42,362 bases of DNA, from the NCBI GenBank assembly GCA_947628155.1, contig CANQYQ010000004.1:1-42362 (forward strand), given 5' to 3'. A program made the translations under genes and the position numbers. Of the stretch, positions 23,973-33,619 are shown in pieces. The notes under the pieces were generated by a model. That model was not told where the DNA came from. It saw only the letters and a list, made by a program, of their open reading frames with translations, and made no database searches. Numbering within the stretch: position 1 is the first letter of the stretch; each line of letters begins with the position of its first letter. The stretch is from an uncultured Clostridia bacterium. Lineage in GTDB: Bacteria; Bacillota; Clostridia; UBA1381.

Positions 23973-25706
23973 ATGAAAAGATTGATTGCACTTACGTGTT
24001 CGCTTATGATTTTCGCACTGACAGCTTTAACGCAAACGCGTATTATCACAGTGCGGGCACAATATACCGAAAGTGAATTAACTGCCGCCATAACATCGGC
24101 GTCCGACTGGATGCGCCAAAACGGCGACCCGCTTTCAGCGATAGGGGAGAAGGCGTCGGACGTCGCGGTAACGGCATTTAAACGCGCGGGTCTGGATTAT
24201 GATTACGACGCGTATCTTAACGGCTTGGATACCGTGGCGCAAAATTACAATGAAACATCCGATGCGGCGGCAATGCAGCTGAGTCTCATGGCGGTAGACG
24301 CATTGGGCGGCGATCCCGGTTATTTCGGCGGACGTGATTTCGCCGGTGATTCCACGTATTGGCGTCCGCTGAACAGCGCGGCGGAATACATCGGCGCGCT
24401 TACCGCGCTGGATGCCGGACAGATCGAAATACCTATTGACGCTCCCGTTGACCGCGACGACTATGTCGCGACAGTTCTGGCATATCAGCTCCCGGACGGT
24501 TCATTCGGTGATATTAAAACGACTGCCGACGCAGTTACCGCGCTTGCGGGTGATTATAATGATGTAGGGCACGTCGTTACATATCCCGATGACAGAGGGC
24601 AGACGCAGGTAACCGGCACGGAAGCGATAAGCAAGGCGTTGTTATACCTTTCGTCGCGTCAGAATGATGACGGTGATTTTGATTGCCTTACCGATACAGC
24701 GGCAGTATCCATGGCGATGGACGCAATGGGTATAGGCCAAGCGGATACAAGGTTCGTCAAGAATAATAACACGGTTATGGATGGATTGCTTAAGTTCCGT
24801 AAGGATAACGGCGGTTTTTCCGAAGATTATAACGATGCCGACGCGAACGCAACCGCGTACGCGTTAAGCGCGATGGTTTCCAACGCGCGCGCGTTACAGA
24901 ACAAAGCCGAATATTATGATTTCGGCAGTGATGATACTATAACGGTAAGCAACAATACTCAAAACCAGAGCAGCACATCTTCCGGTTCGACATCATCAGG
25001 CTCAACGTCGTCCGGTTCGACTTCATCAGGCTCAACGTCGTCCGGTTCGACTTCATCGGGTTCAACTTCGTCGGGTTCGACTTCATCAGGTACAATATCT
25101 TCCGGTTCGACATCATCAGGCACAACATCGTCGGGTTCGACTTCATCGGGATCTACATCATCGTCCGGAAGTTCATTGTTCGGCGGTTCATTGTCGCGTA
25201 CAACGCCGCGGCCAAGCGCAACTACGCGGCCTAATACAAGCGCGACCACACGACCGAGGATAAGCTCTACAACACGCCCATATCCGACTATCGCGCCGAG
25301 CTCATCTTCAAGTCCGACACCTCGTCCGACGCCTTCGCCATCACCGCTTCCGACACAAGAACCTAATTTGGTAGGCCCGGTTAGGATAGTCGGACCTATG
25401 CCTTCGTTCTCTCCGGAGCCGGAAATAGATTATGACGCGGAGACGATCAGCTATAATGATGGAGACGATAACGGAATAGAGGCCGCGGCGATAATAATGG
25501 GCGTCCTGACTTTGGCAGTATTAGTATTGGTTATTATGGCGAAAAATAAGCTGTGGGTATTTAAGATGAAGCCGGAGAAAAAGGAATATTATAAGGCAAA
25601 GATACACAGACGTACCGAAATACATCGCAGATATGAAGACCGCCGCAAAACAGAGAAGCGCGGGAAATATTCCGAACGCAGGAAATATAAGGCCGGACAC
25701 CGTTAA
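23973..25706 (+). CDS. Secreted alpha-toroid repeat protein with Ser-Thr-Gly linker and C-terminal membrane anchor
   Basis: 577 residues from the ATG at 23973 (AAAGGAGT RBS; the longer frame from 23898 overlaps the promoter). Signal peptide MKRLIALTCSLMIFALTALT. Residues ~30-320 have repeated alpha-helical hairpins with the QLPDGSFGD and FRKDNGGFSEDYND glycine-rich turns of the prenyltransferase/squalene-cyclase-like toroid, as in cobalamin-binding and DUF4430-associated surface proteins. A 15-nt repeat encodes ~13 STSSG units (residues ~333-397). A Pro/Thr-rich region (TPRPTPSPSPLPTQEP) follows, then a membrane segment (AAIIMGVLTLAVLVLVIMA) and a strongly basic cytosolic tail of about 50 residues. 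The toroid's ligand is unknown. A terminator lies downstream at 25765-25799. Confidence 0.8.
   Translation: MKRLIALTCSLMIFALTALTQTRIITVRAQYTESELTAAITSASDWMRQNGDPLSAIGEKASDVAVTAFKRAGLDYDYDAYLNGLDTVAQNYNETSDAAAMQLSLMAVDALGGDPGYFGGRDFAGDSTYWRPLNSAAEYIGALTALDAGQIEIPIDAPVDRDDYVATVLAYQLPDGSFGDIKTTADAVTALAGDYNDVGHVVTYPDDRGQTQVTGTEAISKALLYLSSRQNDDGDFDCLTDTAAVSMAMDAMGIGQADTRFVKNNNTVMDGLLKFRKDNGGFSEDYNDADANATAYALSAMVSNARALQNKAEYYDFGSDDTITVSNNTQNQSSTSSGSTSSGSTSSGSTSSGSTSSGSTSSGSTSSGSTSSGTISSGSTSSGTTSSGSTSSGSTSSSGSSLFGGSLSRTTPRPSATTRPNTSATTRPRISSTTRPYPTIAPSSSSSPTPRPTPSPSPLPTQEPNLVGPVRIVGPMPSFSPEPEIDYDAETISYNDGDDNGIEAAAIIMGVLTLAVLVLVIMAKNKLWVFKMKPEKKEYYKAKIHRRTEIHRRYEDRRKTEKRGKYSERRKYKAGHR
24972..25163 (+). 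repeat. 15-bp tandem repeat encoding (STSSG)n
   Basis: About 13 in-frame units, alternating between forms such as TCATCAGGCTCAACG and TCGTCCGGTTCGACT. Third-position variation shows it evolves as protein-coding sequence. It encodes a flexible, probably O-glycosylated or extended spacer. Slippage could change its length between strains. Confidence 0.8.
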
Positions 25707-25764
25707 ATAACGCGGCCTGCGGCATAAGTGATATTAGGTAAAATATGGAAATTTGGTTTAAAGG

Positions 25765-25799
25765 GCATCCTATGGTTTCAGCCATAAGATGCTCTTTTT
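25765..25799 (+). terminator. Rho-independent terminator
   Basis: GCATCCTATGG (25765-25775 region) pairs with CCATAAGATGC (25782-25792) with one mismatch and a 6-nt loop, followed by TCTTTTT. It ends the surface protein gene. Confidence 0.75.
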
Positions 25800-26057
25800 G
25801 ATTCGAAAAAATGATAAATCCCCAAAAAAACTCCATAAACCGAAACAGCTTCAACAGTATATATAACCATAATGAACGTTTATAAAATGACAACCAAGAC
25901 AAAGATAATCGCTGATTTTTACACTATGAATAGTTTACATTAATTTGAGATGTTCGGATTTAAAATCTCCATGGGTTGTTCAAGGAATTTTGCAGAGGCG
26001 TTCATACAGATACATAAGTATATTTTGTTCCTGCGCACGGCGAATATTGGCATTGGC

Positions 26058-26120
26058 GTATGATGAGAAAATCTGATTTCGCCGTCCGACATGATAATCG
26101 ACGCTTGTATATCGCCGCTA
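26058..26120 (+). pseudogene. Degenerate fragment of the downstream ATP-grasp gene
   Basis: About 60 bases match 27498-27560 of the glutathionylspermidine-synthase-like gene almost exactly (shared core ATCTGATTTCGCCGTCCG and ATGATAATCGACGC). One extra T (CGCTTGTAT against CGCTGTAT) shifts the frame, and stops interrupt the surroundings. Flanking bases are not clearly alignable. Between 25800 and 26424 I see only this fragment and the palindrome at 26312-26355; no other gene is supported. Confidence 0.65.
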
Positions 26121-26311
26121 TGAAAAAATATATGGATAATGCCATTATTAAACCACGTAATTAAATTTACTTGTATACTGACATGAAAACCGCGGAATGA
26201 TATGCATTAAAGATCAACGATTTCTTAAATCTTCAATACCAATACGGCCAATACAAAAGCATATAAAAACATATGAAATGGGTCCATTTGCAATAATAAT
26301 GCTCCTCACTC

Positions 26312-26355
26312 TTAATCTAACCATAATAAATGGTGATTTATTATGGTTAGATTAA
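26312..26355. repeat. Perfect 20-bp palindrome with GGTG loop
   Basis: TTAATCTAACCATAATAAAT (26312-26331) and its exact complement (26336-26355) are separated by GGTG. No U-tract follows. It lies in the gene-free stretch between the surface protein and the ABM gene. Possible readings are a transposon-end scar, a protein-binding dyad or an mRNA-stabilising hairpin. Confidence 0.75.
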
Positions 26356-26424
26356 TTTAGCGATTTATCCCCTTTTGATAAGTGCATAACTTCGATTATC
26401 CGTCACCAATATTTATGTTTCTAC

Positions 26425-26453
26425 TTGTCAAAATCCGCAATATATGGTATAAT
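26425..26453 (+). promoter_or_regulatory. Promoter of the ABM/ATP-grasp pair
   Basis: TTGTCA (26425-26430) and TATAAT (26448-26453) are 17 bp apart with TGG before the -10. The start is near 26460, followed by the RBS GGGGTG. Confidence 0.6.
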
Positions 26454-26485
26454 TATTATAAATACATATATACCGGGGTGTTAAT

Positions 26486-26785
26486 ATGATAACTATAATA
26501 GCAAAATTTGACGTAAAGCCGTCATGCACGGAGGAATTTATCCGCCGCGCGACAGACGTAACGCGCGAAACGCGTAAGGAAAAGGGCTGTCTTTCCTATA
26601 AAATACTGACCGCGCGCAGAGACAAAACAAAGTTTACATTTATTGAGGAATGGTTAAACGATGCCGCGATTGACGAACACAACAATTCAAAGCATTTTAT
26701 GCGGTTTGTGGATGATATTGCTCCGCTTTTAAACGATGAGATTAAAATTGAGCAATTTGAAAAGATACCGTCAGTATTCTTTTAA
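26486..26785 (+). CDS. Antibiotic biosynthesis monooxygenase (ABM)-domain protein, YgiN-like
   Basis: 99 residues, a single dimeric ferredoxin-like ABM fold: MITIIAKFDVKPSCTEEFI, TRETRKEKGCLSYKIL, FTFIEEWLNDAAIDEHNNSKHF. Relatives include putative quinol monooxygenases and heme- or quinone-handling proteins; many act without cofactor. The catalytic role cannot be read from sequence. It precedes the ATP-grasp gene by 18 bp and probably shares its transcript. Confidence 0.8.
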   Translation: MITIIAKFDVKPSCTEEFIRRATDVTRETRKEKGCLSYKILTARRDKTKFTFIEEWLNDAAIDEHNNSKHFMRFVDDIAPLLNDEIKIEQFEKIPSVFF

Positions 26786-26803
26786 AGCGGGAGATGACTT
26801 CAG

Positions 26804-28144
26804 TTGAACAGACCATACCTATATTATAAGCAGCTTATCGACAGCAATATTGAATCAGCGCGGACAAGCGCGGCCCGTATGCAGGAATACATCAAAAATT
26901 CCGAAGCGGTTTACACAATAGCGCCGGGCAGGCAAATGGTACTTTATTCGCTGTATATTCCGCAGATTTTTACACATGAAGCGGCGGAATATTTTAAAAA
27001 AATATGCGATACGGCATATAAAATACTGGAAAAGGTGATTACGGAGTATGAGCGCAGCGCGGATTACCGCGCGCTGTTCGGATTTGATAAGCGCCTTGAG
27101 GCGCTTATACTGCGTCCGGCGCGGTATGCGTCAAAGCTTCCGATCGCGCGGATTGACATATTCTTCAATCCCGATGATTTCTCGTTTAAATTCTGCGAGT
27201 TTAACGCCGATGGTTCAAGCGCGATGGACGAAGACAGGATTTTGAATCTTGCCGTCAGTGAAACGGATACATTCAAAAAATTTGCCGAAAAATACAGCGT
27301 TAGAACATATGAGCTGTTTGATTCGTGGGTAGACGAATTTATGAGCATCTACCGCACAATTGAAAATCCTAAAGAATATCCGAATATCGCGATCGTCGAT
27401 TTCATAAAATTCGGGCCGTCCTATGAATTCAAGCGCTTTGAAAAGCATTTTAAAGCGCGCGGTCTAAACTGCGAGATCTGCGATATACGCGATTTGACAT
27501 ATGACGGAAAAAATCTGATTTCGCCGTCCGGCATGATAATCGACGCTGTATACCGCCGCGCGGTTACGTGCGATATCATGGCGGACTACGACAGCATACA
27601 GCCGTTTATAAACGCTGTGAAGGACGAGAACGTTGTTTTGATAGGCGATTTTAAAACGCAGGTTATACATAATAAGCTTGTGTTTTCAATACTGCGCCAC
27701 GATATGACAAAGAAAATCCTCACAGACGCGGAAAACAAATTTATTGAAGAACACATACCGTTTACGGCCGTCTTGACCGCCGAGGCGGTAAAGTCGCATA
27801 ACGTTTTGGCCGAAAAGGATAAATGGGTTATAAAGCCGCAGGATTCGTACGCGTCCAAAGGCTTTCATGCCGGCGTGGAGTGTGAAACAGATGAGGAATG
27901 GGCAAAGACTGTATCGGAAAATATCGGTAACGGGTATATTCTGCAGGAATATGTAAAGCCGTACGAGACGGAAAATATTGATTTTTTGCATAATCCGCTC
28001 GCCGCATATCTAAATTATTCCTCCATAACCGGATTATTCGTATATAACGGCAAATTCTCCGGTATATATTCCCGCATTGCGAAAACGAGTATAATTTCTA
28101 CTCAATACAGCGAAATGTCGCTGCCGAGCATTGTTGCGCGGTAA
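26804..28144 (+). CDS. Glutathionylspermidine synthase-like ATP-grasp protein
   Basis: 446 residues from a TTG start with RBS GGGAG (an out-of-frame ATG at 26793 is not used). The C-terminal half has the ATP-grasp features of the GSP_synth family: KFCEFNADGSSAMDED (substrate/Mg site), WVIKPQDSYASKGFHAG (ATP-binding Lys), GYILQEYVKPYETENID, and FVYNGKFSGIYSRIAKTSIIS near the end. Family members ligate a carboxylate to an amine using ATP. There is no N-terminal amidase domain as in E. coli Gsp. Whether the product is a polyamine conjugate or a peptide is unknown. It is adjacent to an ABM protein, and a partial copy lies upstream (26058-26120). Confidence 0.75.
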   Translation: MNRPYLYYKQLIDSNIESARTSAARMQEYIKNSEAVYTIAPGRQMVLYSLYIPQIFTHEAAEYFKKICDTAYKILEKVITEYERSADYRALFGFDKRLEALILRPARYASKLPIARIDIFFNPDDFSFKFCEFNADGSSAMDEDRILNLAVSETDTFKKFAEKYSVRTYELFDSWVDEFMSIYRTIENPKEYPNIAIVDFIKFGPSYEFKRFEKHFKARGLNCEICDIRDLTYDGKNLISPSGMIIDAVYRRAVTCDIMADYDSIQPFINAVKDENVVLIGDFKTQVIHNKLVFSILRHDMTKKILTDAENKFIEEHIPFTAVLTAEAVKSHNVLAEKDKWVIKPQDSYASKGFHAGVECETDEEWAKTVSENIGNGYILQEYVKPYETENIDFLHNPLAAYLNYSSITGLFVYNGKFSGIYSRIAKTSIISTQYSEMSLPSIVAR

Positions 28145-28221
28145 TAGCATATCCTCGCGGCGTTACCTAAAGCTTGCCACTCCCCCTTCTCCCCTACTAT
28201 TATTCAAATTGTACAAACAAA

Positions 28222-28346
28222 GGGGCTGTAAAAAAGTGAAGTGAACCCCAAAGTTTAGACAAGAATTCATATTAACATGTTTGGGATTCACTTCATTTCT
28301 TGAAATCCTTTTCACGTTTGGGACTTTTTTGACAGCTCTTTTTTTA
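28222..28346. repeat. Nested inverted repeats between convergent genes (terminator or IS remnant)
   Basis: An inner stem (AAGTGAAGTGAACCCCAAA 28234-28252 with 28280-28298, two mismatches, 27-nt spacer) lies inside an outer one (GGGCTGTAAAAAAGT 28223-28237 with ACTTTTTTGACAGCTC 28323-28338). The outer stem is followed by TTTTTTTTA. The inner repeat's CCCCAAA-GTTTAGAC resembles the ends of some IS3-group elements. The plus-strand ATP-grasp gene and the minus-strand activase converge here. The gap 28145-28343 holds nothing else recognised. Confidence 0.6.
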
Positions 28347-31300
28347 TGCTTTAGCCTTTTCTTTCTTTAGAATAGGCTGTTTTGTATCCTCTATCGTAAC
28401 GCTATTAAAATACTCTTCCTTCTTCAAATTTTCAAACGCGACCGCCATCATCAGCTTAATACGGTTCAGCTGATTTACCTCGCTCGCGCCGGGATCGTAA
28501 TCGACCGCGACGATATTCGACTGCGGGAACTGCCGCCGTAATTCCTTAATCATGCCCTTGCCGGTAACGTGGTTCGGGAGACACGCGAACGGCTGCACGC
28601 AGACGATATTTGGCGCGCCGTTATGTATCAGCTCGACCATCTCGCCGGTCAAAAACCAACCCTCGCCCGTGCAGTGCCCGAGCTGTAATATCCCCTTCGC
28701 GCCCTCGGCAATGTCCTTGATACGCCCCGGAGCACAATGCACGAATTTCGGCATTGCCTTCATTTTTTTGCTCATATGACTTCTAAACGCCTCAATCGCG
28801 GTTATGCCGAAATTGCAAAGCGCCGCCGTAGACGACTTCGCGCCCAAGTTATCGCGCTTGAAGTTGATGTTGTAAAGGCAATACAGCATGAAATCCGTAA
28901 GCGGCGGCATAACCGCTTCGCCGCCCTCCGACTCGATCACCTCAACAATATTATTGTTCGCGTCCGGGTGGAATTTTACAAGTATCTCCCCCACAACTCC
29001 CACGCGCGGCTTTTTTACCGATTCGTCGAGTGGTATACTATCGAAGTCATCCAGTATTTCATCTATGATTTTTTTCAGCTTCAGCTTTTTACGGTTCTTG
29101 TGAAGCAGGTCGTTATACAGCCGCTTCAACCATTTATCGCGCAGCCTGTTTGTTTCGCCCTTATTAATCTCATACGGACGTGTGCGCATGGTGACAGCCA
29201 TTAATAAATCGCCCCACAATGCGGCCTTTAACAATCCGTCCACAAGCGGAAGCGTCAGCTTAAAGCCGGGATTATCCTCCAATCCGACGAGGTTTAAAGA
29301 GATCACCGGAACCTGTGAAAATCCCGCCTCTTTAAGCGCCTTTCTCAAAAACGCTATGTAATTCGTCGCGCGGCATCCTCCGCCTGTCTGTGTAATTATA
29401 ACCGACGTATTGTTTGGGTCGCAGCGCCCGGAAGTAAACGCGTTCACGAGCTGACCCGTCACCATGATCGACGGATAGCACGCATCGTTATTGACACTCT
29501 TTAATCCCGCCTCGACGTCCTCGGGCGTCGCGTGCTCCAAAACCATCATGTTATAGCCGTGCGCGCGGAATACCGCCTCGAACATGCCGAAATGGATCGG
29601 ACTCATCTGCGGGCAAATAATCGTGTGATTTTTCCTATCCTCCTCCGTAAATTTGACCTTGTTGACGGTGTAGTCCTCGACCTTATGCGGCTCAAAATCG
29701 TTGTCGTCACGCTCTTGAATTGCGGCGCGTAACGAGCGCACACGTATGCGCGCCGTGCCCAGGTTTGAAACCTCGTCGATTTTAAGTGTCGTATAAATCT
29801 TTTCATAAGCCTGTAAAATCTCCTGTACCTGATCTGTAGTTACCGCGTCAAGGCCGCAGCCGAACGAGTTAAGCTGAATCAGCTCAAGGTGCTTATTCTT
29901 TACCACCTGCGCCGCCGATTCGTACAGGCGCGTATGATACGCCCATTGATCAACCACGCGTATATCGCGCTTCAAATGCCCAAGATGCGCGACGCTGTCC
30001 TCTGTTAATACCGCGAACCCGAGCGAGTTAATCATATCGGGTATGCCGTGGTTGATTTCAGGGTCGATATGATACGGACGTCCGGCAAGAACTATTCCGC
30101 GCTTATCGTGCTCCTCCAGCCATTTTATCGTGTTCTCGCCGCTTTTTCGTATGTCGTTCTTGAAATGCTGTAATTCATCAAACGCTTTATCCGCCGCCGC
30201 GTTTATCCGCTGCTTCGTAAATCCGTAATCCGCGAGCGTCTTATACATCTGCCGCTTAAACGACGGCTTATCCGCGAGATTTATAAACGGATACATGTAC
30301 CGTATCCCCTCTGAGCGCAGGATATCCATATTGTTATATATGACCTCCGGGTACGATGTAACCATTGGGCAGTTAAAGTGATTGCCCGCGGAGGAATATT
30401 CGATCTGCTCATACGGTATGCACGGGTAGAAAATAGTAGTTATTCCCTTGTCGATCAAGTCCTGTATGTGCCCGTGAACGAGCTTTGCCGGATAGCACGC
30501 GCTCTCCGACGGGATCGATTCGATGCCCTTTTCGTAGAGCTTATGCGAGCTTCGCGATGACAATTTTACCGAGAATCCAAGCTCCGTAAAGAACGTATGC
30601 CACAGCGGGTAATTTTCATACATATTCAGTACACGCGGCAGACCTATTACGCCCATCGGCGCGTTTTCCGGCTTTAGCGATTCGTAGCCGAACACGCGCT
30701 TATATTTATAGTCAAATAAATTCGGCAGCTCGTTTGTTTTTTTCTCCATGCCCGCGCCGCGTTCACAGCGGTTGCCTGATATGAAATGTCCGCCGTCGCC
30801 GAATGATGTTATCGTGAGCTGGCAGTGGTTATTGCATTTTTGGCAGCGGGTCAATTCGGTTTTAAACGTAAACTCGTCAAGCTCGTCGGCCGTCAGAATA
30901 TCGCAGTCGCCGCCGTCCCAGCGTTCCTTGGCGATTATCGCCGCTCCGTAAGCGCCCATAAGTCCCGCGATATCGGGCCGGATAACGTTCTTTTCAACGA
31001 GCAGTTCGAAGCAGCGCAGTATCGCGTTATTATTGAATGTACCGCCTTGGACAACAATATTTTCGCCCATAAGCGCCGGGTCGCGCAATTTTATTACCTT
31101 GTAAAGGGCGTTTCTCACAACCGAATATGAAAGTCCCGCGCTTATATCGCCGACCGTCGCGCCCTCCTTCTGCGCCTGCTTAACGCGCGAGTTCATGAAT
31201 ACCGTGCAGCGTGTACCCAAGTCCACCGGTCTGTCGGCTTTTAAGGCCTCCTGCGAAAATGAAACCGTGTCAAGGCCCAGCGATTCCGCAAACGTCTGAA

Positions 31301-32648
31301 TAAACGAGCCGCAGCCGGAGGAGCAGGCCTCGTTAAGCATTATCGAGTCGATAACGCCGTTTTTGATTTTCATGCATTTCATGTCCTGACCGCCGATATC
31401 GATTATAAAATCGACTCCGGGTGAAAAATGGTTCGCCGCCTTATAGTGCGCGATCGTCTCGATCTCACCTTCATTTATGCGAAACGCCGTTTTAAGCAGC
31501 AATTCACCGTAGCCCGTCGTACAGGCATTGGCGATAAACGCGTCCTTGGGGAGCTTCGCGTATAAATCGCGAAGAATATCTATGCCGCGTTTAATGGGGC
31601 TGCCCTCATTCTTACCGTAGTAATCGTATATTATCTCCGAATTTTGGTTTATGACCGCGCATTTAATTGTGGTAGAACCAACGTCAAGGCCTAAAAATAC
31701 CGGCCCTTTTACCGTTGAAATATCGACTCTTTGCGCCTTGTCCTTGTCATGGCGCTCGAAAAATTCCGATTTTTCATCCTCGGTTTCAAAAAGCTTTCTC
31801 ATACGTGTGATTTCCGTATCCGCGGATTTCGCGTTTTTGAGTTTATTTATTAAATCATCTATGTAAACCTCTGTATTATCATACATGAGCGCCGCGCCTA
31901 TCGCTACGAAAAGCTGCGCGTTATCGGGAATGGTAAAGGATTTGGCGTTGTCCTTTAACGTTTCCTCGAACTGCCGCCTAAGCTGCGGTAAAAAGTGCAG
32001 CGGGCCGCCCAAAAATACTATGTTTCCCTTGATCGGCCGTCCCTGCGCGAGACCCGATATCGTTTGTGTCACTACCGCCTGCAAAATCGACGCGGCCACA
32101 TCCTCTCTTGCCGCGCCTTCGTTTAAAAGCGGCTGCACATCGGATTTGGCGAATACGCCGCAGCGCGCCGCGATAGGATAAATCACCTTATGCTTTTGAG
32201 CGAGTGAATTAAGACCGTCCGCGTCTGTTTTTAAAAGCATGGACATCTGGTCGATAAACGAACCCGTACCTCCCGCGCATGTTCCGTTCATGCGCTGCTC
32301 CAATCCGCCGGTCAGGTACAGTATTTTCGCGTCCTCACCGCCCAATTCTATTACTACGTCTGTTTTTGGTAAAAAGGTTTTTATAGCTTCCTTATTCGCT
32401 ATTACCTCCTGCACGAACGGCAAGGATAGCATTTTGGACAATAAAAGACCGCCCGAGCCGGTTATAACAACCGAAAAAGGCTGATTCCTTACGATGTCAC
32501 GTACCTCGCCGAAAAGCTCCGCCACCGTTTGCTTTATATCCGAAAAGTGCCGTCTGTATTCGCTGTATAATATATTTCTGCCGCCGTCCATAACCACGAT
32601 TTTGACCGTGGTCGAACCGACGTCGATTCCCATATGTAGACGACTCAT
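28344..32648 (-). CDS. 2-hydroxyacyl-CoA dehydratase activase-like protein (BcrAD/BadFG ATPase family)
   Basis: 1,434 residues, RBS AAGGGGGT before ATG. Two ASKHA ATPase domains of the HgdC type: residues ~1-270 ([48 protein letters not shown]) and ~315-590 ([56 protein letters not shown]). Each carries the Cys pairs that bind a [4Fe-4S] cluster at a dimer interface. A DUF2229-like region (~660-900; [13 protein letters not shown]-type and [14 protein letters not shown]) and a dehydratase-related C-terminal part follow (~1000-1434; [33 protein letters not shown]). In activases such domains transfer electrons with ATP hydrolysis. The fused four-part form occurs in many anaerobes with unproven role. 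No dehydratase genes are adjacent. Confidence 0.85.
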   Translation of the reverse strand: MSRLHMGIDVGSTTVKIVVMDGGRNILYSEYRRHFSDIKQTVAELFGEVRDIVRNQPFSVVITGSGGLLLSKMLSLPFVQEVIANKEAIKTFLPKTDVVIELGGEDAKILYLTGGLEQRMNGTCAGGTGSFIDQMSMLLKTDADGLNSLAQKHKVIYPIAARCGVFAKSDVQPLLNEGAAREDVAASILQAVVTQTISGLAQGRPIKGNIVFLGGPLHFLPQLRRQFEETLKDNAKSFTIPDNAQLFVAIGAALMYDNTEVYIDDLINKLKNAKSADTEITRMRKLFETEDEKSEFFERHDKDKAQRVDISTVKGPVFLGLDVGSTTIKCAVINQNSEIIYDYYGKNEGSPIKRGIDILRDLYAKLPKDAFIANACTTGYGELLLKTAFRINEGEIETIAHYKAANHFSPGVDFIIDIGGQDMKCMKIKNGVIDSIMLNEACSSGCGSFIQTFAESLGLDTVSFSQEALKADRPVDLGTRCTVFMNSRVKQAQKEGATVGDISAGLSYSVVRNALYKVIKLRDPALMGENIVVQGGTFNNNAILRCFELLVEKNVIRPDIAGLMGAYGAAIIAKERWDGGDCDILTADELDEFTFKTELTRCQKCNNHCQLTITSFGDGGHFISGNRCERGAGMEKKTNELPNLFDYKYKRVFGYESLKPENAPMGVIGLPRVLNMYENYPLWHTFFTELGFSVKLSSRSSHKLYEKGIESIPSESACYPAKLVHGHIQDLIDKGITTIFYPCIPYEQIEYSSAGNHFNCPMVTSYPEVIYNNMDILRSEGIRYMYPFINLADKPSFKRQMYKTLADYGFTKQRINAAADKAFDELQHFKNDIRKSGENTIKWLEEHDKRGIVLAGRPYHIDPEINHGIPDMINSLGFAVLTEDSVAHLGHLKRDIRVVDQWAYHTRLYESAAQVVKNKHLELIQLNSFGCGLDAVTTDQVQEILQAYEKIYTTLKIDEVSNLGTARIRVRSLRAAIQERDDNDFEPHKVEDYTVNKVKFTEEDRKNHTIICPQMSPIHFGMFEAVFRAHGYNMMVLEHATPEDVEAGLKSVNNDACYPSIMVTGQLVNAFTSGRCDPNNTSVIITQTGGGCRATNYIAFLRKALKEAGFSQVPVISLNLVGLEDNPGFKLTLPLVDGLLKAALWGDLLMAVTMRTRPYEINKGETNRLRDKWLKRLYNDLLHKNRKKLKLKKIIDEILDDFDSIPLDESVKKPRVGVVGEILVKFHPDANNNIVEVIESEGGEAVMPPLTDFMLYCLYNINFKRDNLGAKSSTAALCNFGITAIEAFRSHMSKKMKAMPKFVHCAPGRIKDIAEGAKGILQLGHCTGEGWFLTGEMVELIHNGAPNIVCVQPFACLPNHVTGKGMIKELRRQFPQSNIVAVDYDPGASEVNQLNRIKLMMAVAFENLKKEEYFNSVTIEDTKQPILKKEKAKA

Positions 32649-32679
32649 AATGTAACCCCCTTACAATCAGAGCTCGCAC

Positions 32680-32694
32680 GGTATAAAATATACC
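32680..32694. promoter_or_regulatory. Operator-like dyad just after the activase promoter
   Basis: GGTATA-AAA-TATACC (32680-32694) is a perfect 6-3-6 inverted repeat lying about 5 to 19 bases downstream of the predicted transcription start. This is typical for a roadblock repressor. The regulator is unknown. Confidence 0.4.
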
Positions 32695-32705
32695 ATTATA
32701 TATTA

Positions 32706-32734
32706 ATTATATCACAAATCATCTTGATATTCAA
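32706..32734 (-). promoter_or_regulatory. Promoter of the activase-like gene
   Basis: On the minus strand TTGAAT (32734-32729) and TATAAT (32711-32706) are 17 bp apart, with TGA extending the -10. The leader to the ATG at 32648 is about 50 nt. Confidence 0.55.
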
Positions 32735-32852
32735 GTATAAAAAAACGGTGAACCACAACCTACAAAAAACGGTAAACGGCAATCGTCTTTTAGTTTCGTT
32801 ATACATGTTCTGCCCTCACACATATAAATCCTTTTCCGTTTAAAACACGGGT

Positions 32853-33503
32853 TTACACAGCTGCTTTTACGCAATACGTAGCACCCCATTTATAAAGTAT
32901 CTCAATATTTGAAAAACCCGCGCCGCCGAGCACCGTTATTTCATGCTCAACGGTCAGCGGCGTATCGTAATGATAAAATTCACAGTCGTCTGTTCCCTGC
33001 TCTTTTTTCAAAACGCGTAAATTTTCAAAATACATCCGCTCCGCCTCTTCGCTCTCCGCAAAATAATCCGTAAGGATAAAATATCCGCCGCGCTTGATCG
33101 CCTTGCGTAATTTCGTGTAAAGCGGCAATTTTTCCTCGGCGGTAAAATGATGCAGGGATTCCACCGAAACAGCCGCGTCAAAGCGGCGCTCTCCGAACGG
33201 AACATCAAAATACGAGCCGCAAATTAAATTCAAATTATTATCCGGGAATTTTTCCTTAAATCTGCCAAGCATTTCCGCGGATAAATCAATACCCGTAATT
33301 CGAGCATCGGGATGGGCGGCGATGTATTGTTCCAACTCAAGTCCCGTTCCGCAGCCTAAATCAAGGATGCTGCACTCATTACCCGCCGGCAGCTTAGACG
33401 CGGTAAATCCGTAAAACTCCGCCGCGCCTTCGATCTCGGTCAGCATATGCTCATCATAACCGTCAAGTCTGGCCTTAAAGAAATCGCTCATTTTTTCTAA
33501 CAT
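32853..33503 (-). CDS. Class I SAM-dependent methyltransferase
   Basis: 216 residues. Motif I is SILDLGCGTGLELEQYI (glycine-rich SAM loop), the acidic ribose contact follows in ITGIDLSAEMLGRF, and a motif IV-like segment is RFDAAVSVESLHHF. The C-terminal part has the beta-strand pair EHEITVLGGAGFSNIEILYK seen in small-molecule methyltransferases. Substrate unknown. The ATG at 33503 follows GGAGAAG. An AT-rich tandem repeat (33527-33570) lies in its leader. It is isolated from its minus-strand neighbours by the promoter region of the activase downstream. Confidence 0.85.
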   Translation of the reverse strand: MLEKMSDFFKARLDGYDEHMLTEIEGAAEFYGFTASKLPAGNECSILDLGCGTGLELEQYIAAHPDARITGIDLSAEMLGRFKEKFPDNNLNLICGSYFDVPFGERRFDAAVSVESLHHFTAEEKLPLYTKLRKAIKRGGYFILTDYFAESEEAERMYFENLRVLKKEQGTDDCEFYHYDTPLTVEHEITVLGGAGFSNIEILYKWGATYCVKAAV

Positions 33504-33526
33504 GATCTTCTCCGTTAAAATCGTGT

Positions 33527-33570
33527 TTTTATATTATATTTTATATTATATTTTATATTTTATATTATAT
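33527..33570. repeat. AT-only 12-bp tandem repeat (TTTTATATTATA)
   Basis: Three full 12-bp copies (33527-33538, 33539-33550, 33558-33569) and one 7-base partial copy lie 25 bases upstream of the methyltransferase start. Only A and T occur over 44 bases. Copy-number change would alter promoter spacing, so a phase-variable or UP-element-like role is possible. Confidence 0.7.
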
Positions 33571-33619
33571 CAGCACAACCGCTTTATCATATTATTTTTT
33601 GCCGCAAAAAATCCCGTTA

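Noticed and set aside
24972-25163. Regular repeats as a CRISPR array
   Set aside because: The 15-bp units are in-frame, contiguous and codon-varied, with no spacers.
24937-25249. Minus-strand ORFs over the STSSG repeat (Asp/Glu/Val-rich)
   Set aside because: They only mirror the tandem repeat of the real gene; they lack start signals.
28344-32648. A 2-hydroxyglutaryl-CoA dehydratase operon
   Set aside because: Only the activase-like fusion is present; no HgdA/HgdB-like subunits or CoA transferase lie next to it.
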